Below the pieces are notes generated by a model that saw only the letters and a list, made by a program, of their open reading frames with translations, made no database searches and was not told where the DNA came from. 64,000 nt of DNA, taken from the NCBI GenBank assembly GCA_934274515.1, contig CAKQTC010000004.1, positions 62,001 through 126,000 on the forward strand. The letters run 5' to 3'. Positions 9,885 through 17,771 of the stretch are shown here, one piece after another; position 1 is the first letter of the stretch, and each line of letters begins with the position of its first letter. Source of the DNA: an uncultured Clostridia bacterium. Its GTDB lineage: Bacteria; Bacillota; Clostridia; Christensenellales; DTU072. Both the position numbers and the translations under genes were made by a program.

Positions 9885-9981
9885 GAAATTACGAACCGAT
9901 ACGGAGAAAGGATTGTTGCCGCTATGCGGATTGCCCCTTTTTATGATGGTCGGGGAGATATAAACAAGGAGGTTTTTTACT
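9885..9981 (+). promoter_or_regulatory. rpsB 5' leader with possible regulatory hairpin
   Basis: Within the leader a CCGC-TAT-GCGG hairpin (9921-9931) is flanked by AAAGG upstream and CCCCTTTTT downstream, which could extend the stem and end in a U-run like an attenuator. The strong SD AAGGAGG follows at about 9967. Autoregulation by S2 is known in several bacteria; assignment here is inference from position and structure only. Confidence 0.35.
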
Positions 9982-10740
9982 ATGTCGGTAATTTCAATGA
10001 AACAACTTTTGGAAGCGGGCGTACATTTCGGTCACCAAACAACCAAATGGAACCCTAAAATGAAGAAGTATATCTTCGATTCGCGTAACGGCGTTCATAT
10101 TATTAACCTTGAACAAACCGTAGAAGCGCTCGAAAGCGCGTATGCGTTCGTTCGCGATATTGCCGCAAGCGGAAAATCAATTCTTTTCGTCGGAAAGAAG
10201 AAACAGGCGAAAGAGGCGATTCAACAAGAAGCGCAACGCTGCGGACAGTTCTATATGTGCCAAAGATGGCTCGGCGGAACGCTCACCAACTTCTCTACGA
10301 TTCGTACGAGAATCGACAAACTCAACAAACTCAATCAAATGGAAGCGATAGGTGAATTCGACCTTCTTCCGAAGAAAGAAGTTATCAAACTCAAAGCGGA
10401 ACGCGACGTTCTCGAAAACAACCTCGGCGGTATCAAAAACATGAGAGAACTTCCCGGCGCGTTGTTTGTGGTTGACCTTAGAGTGGAACACCTTGCGGTT
10501 AAAGAAGCAAACAGTCTCGGAATTCCGATTGTCGCGCTCGTAGATACGAACTGCGATCCCGAAGAAGTGACGTATCCTATTCCCGGAAACGACGACGCTA
10601 TCAGAGCGATTAAACTTATTGCAAGCGTAATTGCCGACGCGGTAATCGAAGCGAAAGAAGGGAAACAAGAAAGTAAAGAGGCGACGGCAGAAGAAGTTAT
10701 CGCCGAAAAAGCGGAAGAAACCGCGGTCGTAACCGAATAA
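9982..10740 (+). CDS. rpsB: 30S ribosomal protein uS2
   Basis: A 252-residue S2 with the family pattern LLEAGVHFGHQTTKWNPKM at the N-terminus, the RWLGGTLTNF motif near residue 95 and PGNDDAIRAIKL near 205. The C-terminus is a charged tail rich in Glu and Ala. It is a core protein of the small subunit and binds last, near S1. AAGGAGG precedes the start by about 8 bp. It is followed 28 bp later by tsf, the usual pairing. Confidence 0.97.
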   Translation: MSVISMKQLLEAGVHFGHQTTKWNPKMKKYIFDSRNGVHIINLEQTVEALESAYAFVRDIAASGKSILFVGKKKQAKEAIQQEAQRCGQFYMCQRWLGGTLTNFSTIRTRIDKLNKLNQMEAIGEFDLLPKKEVIKLKAERDVLENNLGGIKNMRELPGALFVVDLRVEHLAVKEANSLGIPIVALVDTNCDPEEVTYPIPGNDDAIRAIKLIASVIADAVIEAKEGKQESKEATAEEVIAEKAEETAVVTE

Positions 10741-10768
10741 TAAAGATAATATCCGGAGGTATTTAATT

Positions 10769-11440
10769 ATGGCATTTACAGCGAAAGACGTGCAGGCTTT
10801 GAGAGAAAAGACCGGCGTAGGAATGATGGATTGCAAAAAAGCGTTGGTTGCTACCGACGGCGATATGGACAAAGCAATTGAATTTTTGAGAGAAAAAGGA
10901 ATTGCTACCGCGGTTAAGCGCGCGGGAAAAATCGCAAGCGAAGGCATTGTAGAAACTTACGTTCATATGAACGGCAAAATCGGCGTTATGGTTGAAGTTA
11001 ACTGCGAAACCGACTTTGTTGCCAACAGCGATAAGTTCCACGAACTCGCTCACGACATCGCGCTTCAAATTGCTGCGGCTAAACCTCTCTATGTAAGAAA
11101 AGAAGAAGTTCCCGCGGCGGAAGTCGAACACGAAAAAGAAATTCTTAAAGCACAGGCGCTTAACGAAGGCAAACCCGCCGCTATCGTTGACAGAATGGTA
11201 GAAGGCAGAGTGCAAAAATTCTATAAAGAAGTTTGCTTGCTCGAACAAGAATTCGTTAAAGACCCGTCCGTTACCATCGGGCAACTCGTTACCGAAGCGA
11301 TCGGTTCTATCGGAGAAAAAATCAATATAAGAAGATTTGCTAGATTTGAAATGGGCGAAGGTCTTGAAAAGAAGTCCGAAAACTTCGCGGACGAAATCAA
11401 CGCGGAAGTTGCTAAGGCTCAGGCAAACACAGCAAAATAA
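10769..11440 (+). CDS. tsf: Elongation factor Ts (short form)
   Basis: EF-Ts exchanges GDP for GTP on EF-Tu. The N-terminal UBA-like domain VQALREKTGVGMMDCKKAL and the core motif VEVNCETDFVA (about residue 75) are present, as is the C-terminal core. At 223 residues it is shorter than the roughly 290-residue Bacillus or E. coli proteins and resembles the compact EF-Ts of some Clostridia and thermophiles that carry a reduced core. The SD GGAGG is 8 bp upstream and a strong terminator follows 10 bp after the stop. Confidence 0.96.
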   Translation: MAFTAKDVQALREKTGVGMMDCKKALVATDGDMDKAIEFLREKGIATAVKRAGKIASEGIVETYVHMNGKIGVMVEVNCETDFVANSDKFHELAHDIALQIAAAKPLYVRKEEVPAAEVEHEKEILKAQALNEGKPAAIVDRMVEGRVQKFYKEVCLLEQEFVKDPSVTIGQLVTEAIGSIGEKINIRRFARFEMGEGLEKKSENFADEINAEVAKAQANTAK

Positions 11441-11450
11441 GTTAAAAGAC

Positions 11451-11486
11451 AAAAAAGAATGTCGCGTTTATCGACATTCTTTTTTT
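11451..11486 (+). terminator. Rho-independent terminator after tsf
   Basis: A 14-bp stem (11451-11464 with 11472-11485) contains the GAATGTCG/CGACATTC core, a 7-base loop and a run of T. It closes the rpsB-tsf unit. Confidence 0.9.
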
Positions 11487-11524
11487 ATACTTAGTTTTCT
11501 TTACAATATATAAGGAGTAGATAT

Positions 11525-12232
11525 ATGGCAATCAAATATAAACGCGCGCTTATAAAACTCAGCGGAGAGGCTCTTGCCGGGGAAAACGGTTTCGGCATCG
11601 ACCAAGATGCGGTCGCAAACGTGGTAAGGCAAATTAAGGAAGTCGTCGGACAGGGCGTACAAGTCGGAATAGTCGTAGGCGGCGGAAATTTTTGGCGCGG
11701 AAGACAGGGTACGGATATGGACAGAACGACTGCCGACCACATGGGAATGCTTGCTACGGTAATCAACGCGCTTGCCCTACAAGACGCTTTGGAAAAACAA
11801 AACGTTCAAACGAGAGTACAAACAGCGCTCACCATTACGAGAGTTGCCGAACCATATATATTAAGGAAAGCGATAAGGCATTTTGAAAAGGGAAGAGTGG
11901 TTATTTTTGCGTGCGGAACGGGAAATCCGTATTTTTCCACAGATACCGGCGCGGCGCTTAGGGCGGCAGAAATTCAAGCGGACGTGCTTATGATGGCGAA
12001 AAACATCGACGGTATTTACGATAGCGACCCGAAAAAGAACCCGAGCGCGAAAAAATACGAAGATATTACCTATATCGATTATATCAAGGCTGGACTTACC
12101 GCAATGGACACCACGGCAGTCAGCCTGTGTATGGATAACGGAATTAACATCGTTGCTTTCGGGCTTAACGAAAAAGACAGTATAATAAGAGTGCTTAACG
12201 GCGAAAAAATAGGCACTACCATTCACGCGTAA
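11525..12232 (+). CDS. pyrH: UMP kinase
   Basis: PyrH phosphorylates UMP to UDP in pyrimidine nucleotide synthesis; bacterial forms belong to the amino acid kinase fold. The 235-residue protein shows the phosphate-binding IKLSGEALAG at the N-terminus, GGGNFWRGR near 55 and ADHMGMLATVINAL near 72, plus the nucleotide-binding DGIYDSDPKKNP near 160. AAGGAG lies 8 bp upstream. It is flanked by terminators on both sides, so it is probably transcribed alone; a weak TACAAT at 11502 is the only -10 candidate I see. Confidence 0.96.
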   Translation: MAIKYKRALIKLSGEALAGENGFGIDQDAVANVVRQIKEVVGQGVQVGIVVGGGNFWRGRQGTDMDRTTADHMGMLATVINALALQDALEKQNVQTRVQTALTITRVAEPYILRKAIRHFEKGRVVIFACGTGNPYFSTDTGAALRAAEIQADVLMMAKNIDGIYDSDPKKNPSAKKYEDITYIDYIKAGLTAMDTTAVSLCMDNGINIVAFGLNEKDSIIRVLNGEKIGTTIHA

Positions 12233-12237
12233 AACAT

Positions 12238-12269
12238 AGTTGCTCGTTAATTCGAGCAACTTATTTTTT
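12238..12269 (+). terminator. Rho-independent terminator after pyrH
   Basis: A 9-bp perfect stem AGTTGCTCG/CGAGCAACT with a 6-base loop is followed by TATTTTTT. Confidence 0.88.
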
Positions 12270-12295
12270 ACAAGAGTTAAATTCGCGGAAAACTA

Positions 12296-12324
12296 TTGAA
12301 ATGGCGCGTATTTTATGGTATATT
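12296..12324 (+). promoter_or_regulatory. frr-uppS-cdsA-dxr-rseP-ispG operon promoter
   Basis: TTGAAA (12296-12301) and TATATT (12319-12324) are 17 bp apart, with an extended TGG directly before the -10. The start is expected near 12331, giving a 26-base leader with an AGAGG ribosome-binding site. Confidence 0.78.
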
Positions 12325-12356
12325 AATATCAAAGAAAAAATGAGAGGTAACAATTT

Positions 12357-12932
12357 ATGGCTTACGATATAATGGAAGTAGAACTTATTTTCGACGACCT
12401 TAACGAAAGGATGAAGAAATCTGTCGCAAGTTACGTTGGGGAACTAAGCAATATGCGCGCAGGAAGAGCGAACGTTCATATTTTGGACGGAATAACCGTC
12501 GATTACTACGGAGCGGAAACGCCGCTTAATCAAGTCGGCAATATATCCGTCCCCGAAGCACGTATTCTGATGGTATCCGTTTGGGACAATAGCATGCTCA
12601 AAAAAGTAGAAAAAGCGATAATCGACGCTAATATCGGCATCACGCCGAACAACGACGGCAAAAATATAAGACTTGTTTTTCCCGAACCGACGGAAGAAAG
12701 AAGAAGAGCGCTCGTTAAGGAAGTAAAAACAAAAGGCGAGGCGTGCAAAGTGGCGATAAGAAACATTCGCAGAGACGCTATTGCGGAAATTAAATCTTTG
12801 GAAAAGAACAAGACGATAACCGAAGATATGCAAAAGAACTACGAGACCGACGTCGAAAAAGCCGTTTCGGATAAAATCGCCGAAATAGAAAAAATCGCCG
12901 CAGAAAAGGAACAGGACATACTCAAAGTTTAA
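12357..12932 (+). CDS. frr: Ribosome recycling factor
   Basis: RRF splits post-termination ribosomes together with EF-G. The 191-residue protein has the tRNA-mimic helical fold signature: SNMRAGRANVHILDGITVDYYG near residue 32-53, PLNQVGNISVPEARIL, and the C-terminal helix pair with KNIRRDA-like NIRRDAIAEIKSLEK. The gene opens a long operon into uppS, cdsA, dxr, rseP and ispG, the order usual in Bacillota (where pyrH is also next to it). Confidence 0.97.
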   Translation: MAYDIMEVELIFDDLNERMKKSVASYVGELSNMRAGRANVHILDGITVDYYGAETPLNQVGNISVPEARILMVSVWDNSMLKKVEKAIIDANIGITPNNDGKNIRLVFPEPTEERRRALVKEVKTKGEACKVAIRNIRRDAIAEIKSLEKNKTITEDMQKNYETDVEKAVSDKIAEIEKIAAEKEQDILKV

Positions 12933-12934
12933 TA

Positions 12935-13603
12935 ATGAAACACCTTGCCGTAATAATGGACGGAAACGGCAGATACGCCGAATCTAAGGGGTGGGAGAGA
13001 AGCAAAGGTCACGAGTTTGGAGCGTTGGCATTTGAAAAGGCTTGCCGCGATTTTGTGAACCTTCCCTTGGAAGTTCTTACGGTGTACGCATTCAGCACCG
13101 AGAATAATTCAAGACCTAAGAAAGAAGTAAGCAATATCCTTGGCGTTATTGCTTACTTTTTAGAAAAAAGAATTTATCCGTTTGCAAGAGAAAACGGCGT
13201 TTCCGTACGTTTTATAGGAAGAACGGACGATTTACCGCAAGAATTAAAAAGCGCGATTGCCTTCGCTCCGCGTTTTGAAACGGGAAAAACGATTGTTATC
13301 GCAATCAATTACGGCGGAACCGATGAAATTTGCAGGGCTTTCAAAAAAATGTCGAACGACGGTAAACCGTTTACCGAGGATATTCTTGCAAATTATCTCG
13401 ATACGGCAGGGTTACCGTTTCCCGATGCGGTACTCAGATACGGCGGATACAATAGATTAAGTAATTTTATGCCCGTGCAAACGGCATATTCGGAATTATT
13501 TTTTACTGACAAATTTTGGCCGGATTACGACAAGCAAGATTTTTGCGACGTAATAAACGAATTTGAAAAAATTAAACGGAATTTCGGAGGATTAAATGCT
13601 TAA
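12935..13603 (+). CDS. uppS: Undecaprenyl diphosphate synthase (divergent motifs)
   Basis: This cis-prenyltransferase makes the C55 lipid carrier for peptidoglycan. The 222-residue protein keeps the catalytic Asp in VIMDGNGRYA (residues 6-15, with Tyr in the usual Trp place), the FSTENNSRP motif and the C-terminal SELFF Glu. The usual RTGGE-x-RxSNF-type motif reads RYGGYNRLSNF, so the arginines and Ser are kept but the Glu is replaced by Tyr. No SD is visible; the ATG sits 2 bases after the frr stop, suggesting coupled translation. It overlaps cdsA by 8 bp. Confidence 0.93.
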   Translation: MKHLAVIMDGNGRYAESKGWERSKGHEFGALAFEKACRDFVNLPLEVLTVYAFSTENNSRPKKEVSNILGVIAYFLEKRIYPFARENGVSVRFIGRTDDLPQELKSAIAFAPRFETGKTIVIAINYGGTDEICRAFKKMSNDGKPFTEDILANYLDTAGLPFPDAVLRYGGYNRLSNFMPVQTAYSELFFTDKFWPDYDKQDFCDVINEFEKIKRNFGGLNA

Positions 13604-14504
13604 AAGAACTATTACCGGAATAGTGATGGCAGGATTTTTATTGCTTGTCATTTATCTTACGAGTTTTTCTCATTTTGTTTTCGACGGACTTGTACTCATC
13701 GTCGGCGGAATTGCCGCATGGGAAATATATGTTGCCGTCAAAAAAGGAGGCTCCGTTAAACCCGACGGAACTTCTACGGAAGAACTTGCTACGCCGAAAA
13801 CTTACAACATTAGTTTGGTTTCGATGATAATCTCTTTTGCGACGGTCTATCCTTTTTGCTATTTCTTCGGTTATACCGGATTGTTTTTTTGCTTTGTAAT
13901 TTCGTTACTCGTTGCGTTCGTTATATTTATCTTTGACCAGAACAAGTCGTTTAACGATTTTGCCGCAAACTGTTTTGCACTGATTTATCCGATAACGCTA
14001 CTCGGGGTAATTTTTGTAATGAACAACGAGTACGGAATGATACCCGTCTTACTCGCTGTCGGCATAAGCACCGTGAGCGACGCGGCGGCGTATTTTATCG
14101 GCTCCGCTCTGGGAAAAAAGAAAATATTTCCTAAAATCAGCCCGAAAAAAACATACGCCGGATTCTTCGGCGGAATTTTCGGCGGTGCGCTCGGAGGAAT
14201 AATCGTTTATCTTATTTTTGAACTCGGTTCTTTTCCGACGCATATCATATTTACGTTTACAGGCTTGTTTAACGGTAAAAAATGGGCGGCGATATTGCTA
14301 TACGCATTAGTCGGTGCGATAATGGCTGTTTTCTCGGAAATCGGCGACCTTGCCGCAAGCAGAGTTAAACGTCAACTAGGAATTAAAGACTACGGAAAAA
14401 TACTCGGTTCGCACGGGGGAATAATGGACAGAATCGACTCTATACTGTTTACCGCGTCGGCAATGGCGATAATAATGGAGATAATTTCTTTATGCACTCG
14501 ATGA
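13596..14504 (+). CDS. cdsA: Phosphatidate cytidylyltransferase
   Basis: CdsA makes CDP-diacylglycerol from phosphatidate and CTP in the membrane. The 302-residue protein has about eight hydrophobic segments and the family signature KRQLGIKDYGKILGSHGG followed by MDRID near residue 275. An extra polar loop of about 30 residues (GGSVKPDGTSTEELATPKT, near 50-70) follows the first two helices. SD GGAGG lies inside the end of uppS. It ends 3 bp into the dxr reading frame. Confidence 0.95.
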   Translation: MLKRTITGIVMAGFLLLVIYLTSFSHFVFDGLVLIVGGIAAWEIYVAVKKGGSVKPDGTSTEELATPKTYNISLVSMIISFATVYPFCYFFGYTGLFFCFVISLLVAFVIFIFDQNKSFNDFAANCFALIYPITLLGVIFVMNNEYGMIPVLLAVGISTVSDAAAYFIGSALGKKKIFPKISPKKTYAGFFGGIFGGALGGIIVYLIFELGSFPTHIIFTFTGLFNGKKWAAILLYALVGAIMAVFSEIGDLAASRVKRQLGIKDYGKILGSHGGIMDRIDSILFTASAMAIIMEIISLCTR

Positions 14505-15625
14505 TAAAACGCATAGCCGTTTTGGGATGTACGGGTTCGATAGGTTCGACTGCGCTTAAAATTATTCGCAACAACCCGGATAGGTTTAAGGCAGTCTTTC
14601 TTGCGAATAACAAAAATGAAAAACAGTTACTCGGTTTAGCAAAAGAATTCGGCGTAAATAATATATTTTGCAGAGAAAGTAAACTAAGCGTAATTAACGG
14701 AAAACGGATTCGTTTCGACGAAAATCTTTTGTCCTATCCGGAAACGTACGAAAACGCCGACATAGTGATAAACGGTATTGCCGGGATCGGCGGACTCGCG
14801 CCGACGGTAGCCGCGATTGAAGCAAATAAAATCGTCGCGACCGCAAATAAAGAGAGTATAGTTTCGGCAGGAAATTATATAAACGATTTGCTCGACAAAA
14901 CCAAAGCCGAACTTCGACCGCTCGACAGTGAACATTCGACGGTTTGGCAGTGTATCGATAAAGCGGAAAACGTAAAACGTATTCTACTCACCGCGTCGGG
15001 GGGAGCATTTCGCGACTACACGCCCGAAATGCTTACAAAAGCAACCGCAACAGACGCGTTAAGACACCCTAATTGGGTAATGGGCAAGAAAGTAACTATC
15101 GATTGCGCAACGCTTGTCAATAAGGGAATGGAAATAATCGAGGCGAAGAGGATATTTCGTTGCAATAATGTAGACGCAGTTTTGCATCGAGAAAGTATCG
15201 TTCATTCTCTCGTAGAAATGAAGGACGGCGCGCTAATATGCGGTGTATCCGAACCCGATATGATTTTGCCGATACAGTACGCACTTACTTATCCCGAACG
15301 AATAAAAACCGGAATAAAAGAACTCGATTTATCCGAAATCGGAGCAATTACGTTCAAAAAAATCGACGAACAACGCTTTCCTTGTTTCGGATTATGCAAA
15401 AAAGTTGCCGAATTCGGCGACTACGCGGGCGCGGTTCTTGCGGCGGCAGATGAAACGGCGGTTGAATTATTCCTTAAAAACACAGTTGATTTTTACGGAA
15501 TTTCGGCTTGTATCGAAAACGCCTTGCAAAAATTCGGATTGACGGGTACAATAAACAATATCAACGAAGTATACCGCATACAAAAAGACGTGCGGGAATA
15601 TACTTTGAAAAGTATCGGAGAGTAG
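14492..15625 (+). CDS. dxr: 1-deoxy-D-xylulose 5-phosphate reductoisomerase
   Basis: Dxr catalyses the first committed step of the MEP isoprenoid pathway. The protein shows the NADPH site VLGCTGSIGSTAL at the N-terminus, the TANKESIVSAG motif near residue 115, LDSEHSTVWQC (metal ligands) near 145 and HPNWVMGKKVTIDCATLVNKG near 190. ATG 14492 has GGAG 11 bp upstream; ATG 14501, which forms an ATGA overlap with the cdsA stop, is the alternative start and gives a better family N-terminus. Length 377 residues is normal. Confidence 0.96.
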   Translation: MHSMIKRIAVLGCTGSIGSTALKIIRNNPDRFKAVFLANNKNEKQLLGLAKEFGVNNIFCRESKLSVINGKRIRFDENLLSYPETYENADIVINGIAGIGGLAPTVAAIEANKIVATANKESIVSAGNYINDLLDKTKAELRPLDSEHSTVWQCIDKAENVKRILLTASGGAFRDYTPEMLTKATATDALRHPNWVMGKKVTIDCATLVNKGMEIIEAKRIFRCNNVDAVLHRESIVHSLVEMKDGALICGVSEPDMILPIQYALTYPERIKTGIKELDLSEIGAITFKKIDEQRFPCFGLCKKVAEFGDYAGAVLAAADETAVELFLKNTVDFYGISACIENALQKFGLTGTINNINEVYRIQKDVREYTLKSIGE

Positions 15626-15627
15626 TA

Positions 15628-16755
15628 ATGCTTATTTGTGCGACGTTTGCCGAAGTGATGACGACAATAGGATATGTTTTGATTGCCGTCCTTTGCCTTA
15701 TGGCAATGGTGGTCATACACGAGTTTGGTCATTATATTGCGGGGAAATTGCTCGGGTTCAAAATAAACGAATTCGCAATCGGATTCGGACCGAGGATTTT
15801 GAAAATAACGAACAAGAAAAACGGCGAGATTTTTTCCATACGCCCTTTTCCGCTAGGCGGGTTTTGTCAGTTCGAAGGTGAGGACGACGAACTCGACGGA
15901 GCAACGAACCCTGCCGCGTTTAATAATCAAAAACCGTGGAAACGACTCATCGTTCTGTTTAACGGGGCGTTCTTTAATTTCCTAAGCGCGATAATTCTAA
16001 TTACTTTGGTATTTACGTTTTACGGGCAAATTTTACCCGTTGTCGGAAAAGTATATGAAGAAAGTTATATAGGACAAAACGCAATACTCAAAGAAGGGGA
16101 CGTAATTTATTCTGTCAACGACAAACAAGTCAATATTCTTATGCAGGACGACTTGCAAGCGGCGTTTAAGAAGATAGGCGCGGAGGGCGGAACTTTTACC
16201 GTTTTGCGTGATGGGAAAAAAGTTAAAGTCAACGTGAAAAGAAGTGATGTTTACGTAAGAGAAACGGATAAAAACGGTAACGAAACGATAAAAATCGGTG
16301 AAGACGGAAAACCCGTTACAGAAACGGCATTCGGCTTTGCGGTAGGGTTGTCTTACGTTAAAATCGACTTTTTCAGTGCGCTCGGTAGAGCGTTCGGATA
16401 CTGTTTCTTTATGGTTTACCGCATCTTGTGGTCGTTTATCCAACTCATTACCGGCGGGCTTAGTTTCAGTCAAAACGCAGGCGGACCGATAACGATAATA
16501 AAGACTATGAGTAACGCGGTTAAGAGCGGACCGGGGATACTTTGTTACGTCGTGTGTATCATCAGCGCAAATCTCGCCGTAATGAACCTATTGCCGTTGC
16601 CTGCGCTTGACGGGTCGAGAATGGTCTTTACGATAATCGAGTGGATAAGGAAAAAACCCGTTAGCCGAAAAGTCGAAGCGGCAATTCACACCGTGGGAAT
16701 AATCGTGCTTTTCGGAATAGCAATACTTGCGGATATATTTCAATTTTTGTCATGA
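15628..16755 (+). CDS. rseP: Site-2 intramembrane zinc protease RseP
   Basis: RseP/RasP cuts membrane-anchored anti-sigma factors and remnant signal peptides. I start at ATG 15628, preceded by GGAGAG and 2 bases after the dxr stop; this gives 375 residues with the metalloprotease motif HEFGH at 31-35 in the first membrane helix. A PDZ domain covers about 130-210 and the second metal site NLLPLPALDG lies near 315. The longer frame upstream runs through dxr and is not credible. Its stop overlaps ispG (ATGA). Confidence 0.95.
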   Translation: MLICATFAEVMTTIGYVLIAVLCLMAMVVIHEFGHYIAGKLLGFKINEFAIGFGPRILKITNKKNGEIFSIRPFPLGGFCQFEGEDDELDGATNPAAFNNQKPWKRLIVLFNGAFFNFLSAIILITLVFTFYGQILPVVGKVYEESYIGQNAILKEGDVIYSVNDKQVNILMQDDLQAAFKKIGAEGGTFTVLRDGKKVKVNVKRSDVYVRETDKNGNETIKIGEDGKPVTETAFGFAVGLSYVKIDFFSALGRAFGYCFFMVYRILWSFIQLITGGLSFSQNAGGPITIIKTMSNAVKSGPGILCYVVCIISANLAVMNLLPLPALDGSRMVFTIIEWIRKKPVSRKVEAAIHTVGIIVLFGIAILADIFQFLS

Positions 16756-17771
16756 AAAGAGTTTTTAACATAGGAAAAGTTACGTTAGGAACGGGTAAAC
16801 CCGTTATTCAATCGATGACAAACACTCTTACCACGGATGTAGACGCAACCGTGGACCAAGTTAACGCGCTTGCTACCGCAGGAGCGGAACTCGTAAGAGT
16901 TTCCGTACCCGATGAAAAAAGTGCAAATTCGGTAAAAGAAATCGTACGGCGATGCGACGTGCCGATAATTGCCGATATACATTATTCCGCTCGTCCTGCA
17001 CTTATCGCGATAGAGAACGGGGTAAAAAAAATTAGAATAAACCCGGGAAATATGTCGAAAGCCGACGTTTCAGAAGTAGTGAAAAAATGTATCGAATACG
17101 ACGTCCCTATTCGAGTCGGAGTAAATAAAGGTTCGATTGTCGACGATAACTCGCCGTCTGCTCTTGCTTATAAAGCGTTGGAATATGCAAAAATTATCGA
17201 AGACGAAGGGTTCGGCAAAATCGTTTTGGCGGTCAAGAGCAGCGACGTAAAGGAAACCGTTGCGGCATATAGAATTCTCGATAAAATTTGCGACTATCCG
17301 TTACACATCGGGCTTACGGAATCGGGAACAGAGCAAAGCGGCACCGTTAAATCTGCGGTTGCCGTCGGTGCGCTCCTTTTGGACGGGATAGGCGATACGA
17401 TAAGGGTAAGTCTAGCGACGAACCCGATAAAAGAAGTATATGCGGCAAAGAAAATTTTGAGAGCGGTCGGGATAGATAAAAACTTTGTAGAAGTGATTGC
17501 TTGCCCGACGTGCGCAAGAACCAAAATTAATGTAGTTGGACTGTCGGAAAGAATAGAAGCGTTTACGGCGCAATATGATATTCCGCTTAAAATTGCGGTT
17601 ATGGGATGCATGGTCAACGGCATAGGGGAATCCAAAGGTGCGAATTTCGGAGTTGCGGGCGGAGCGGATAAAAGCGTTGTTTTTAAGGACGGCGTTGTTT
17701 TGAAAACGGTAAACAACGACGAAATCGAAAACGCGTTAATCGAACTAATCAAGGAATATGTGAATGGATAA
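16752..17771 (+). CDS. ispG: 4-hydroxy-3-methylbut-2-en-1-yl diphosphate synthase
   Basis: IspG (GcpE) is a 4Fe-4S enzyme converting MEcPP to HMBPP in the MEP pathway. The TIM-barrel domain begins with VIQSMTNT, and the cluster cysteines are Cys251 and Cys254 (CPTC) and Cys286 (MGCMVNGIGE), with the fourth ligand Glu293. At 339 residues it is a compact member. With dxr and uppS in the same operon it ties isoprenoid supply to cell wall carrier synthesis. It overlaps the following gene by 8 bp. Confidence 0.96.
   Translation: MKRVFNIGKVTLGTGKPVIQSMTNTLTTDVDATVDQVNALATAGAELVRVSVPDEKSANSVKEIVRRCDVPIIADIHYSARPALIAIENGVKKIRINPGNMSKADVSEVVKKCIEYDVPIRVGVNKGSIVDDNSPSALAYKALEYAKIIEDEGFGKIVLAVKSSDVKETVAAYRILDKICDYPLHIGLTESGTEQSGTVKSAVAVGALLLDGIGDTIRVSLATNPIKEVYAAKKILRAVGIDKNFVEVIACPTCARTKINVVGLSERIEAFTAQYDIPLKIAVMGCMVNGIGESKGANFGVAGGADKSVVFKDGVVLKTVNNDEIENALIELIKEYVNG

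Noticed and set aside
15508..15627. Longer N-terminus for rseP
   Set aside because: It lies in the dxr coding region in another frame, and the HEFGH position fits the shorter start.
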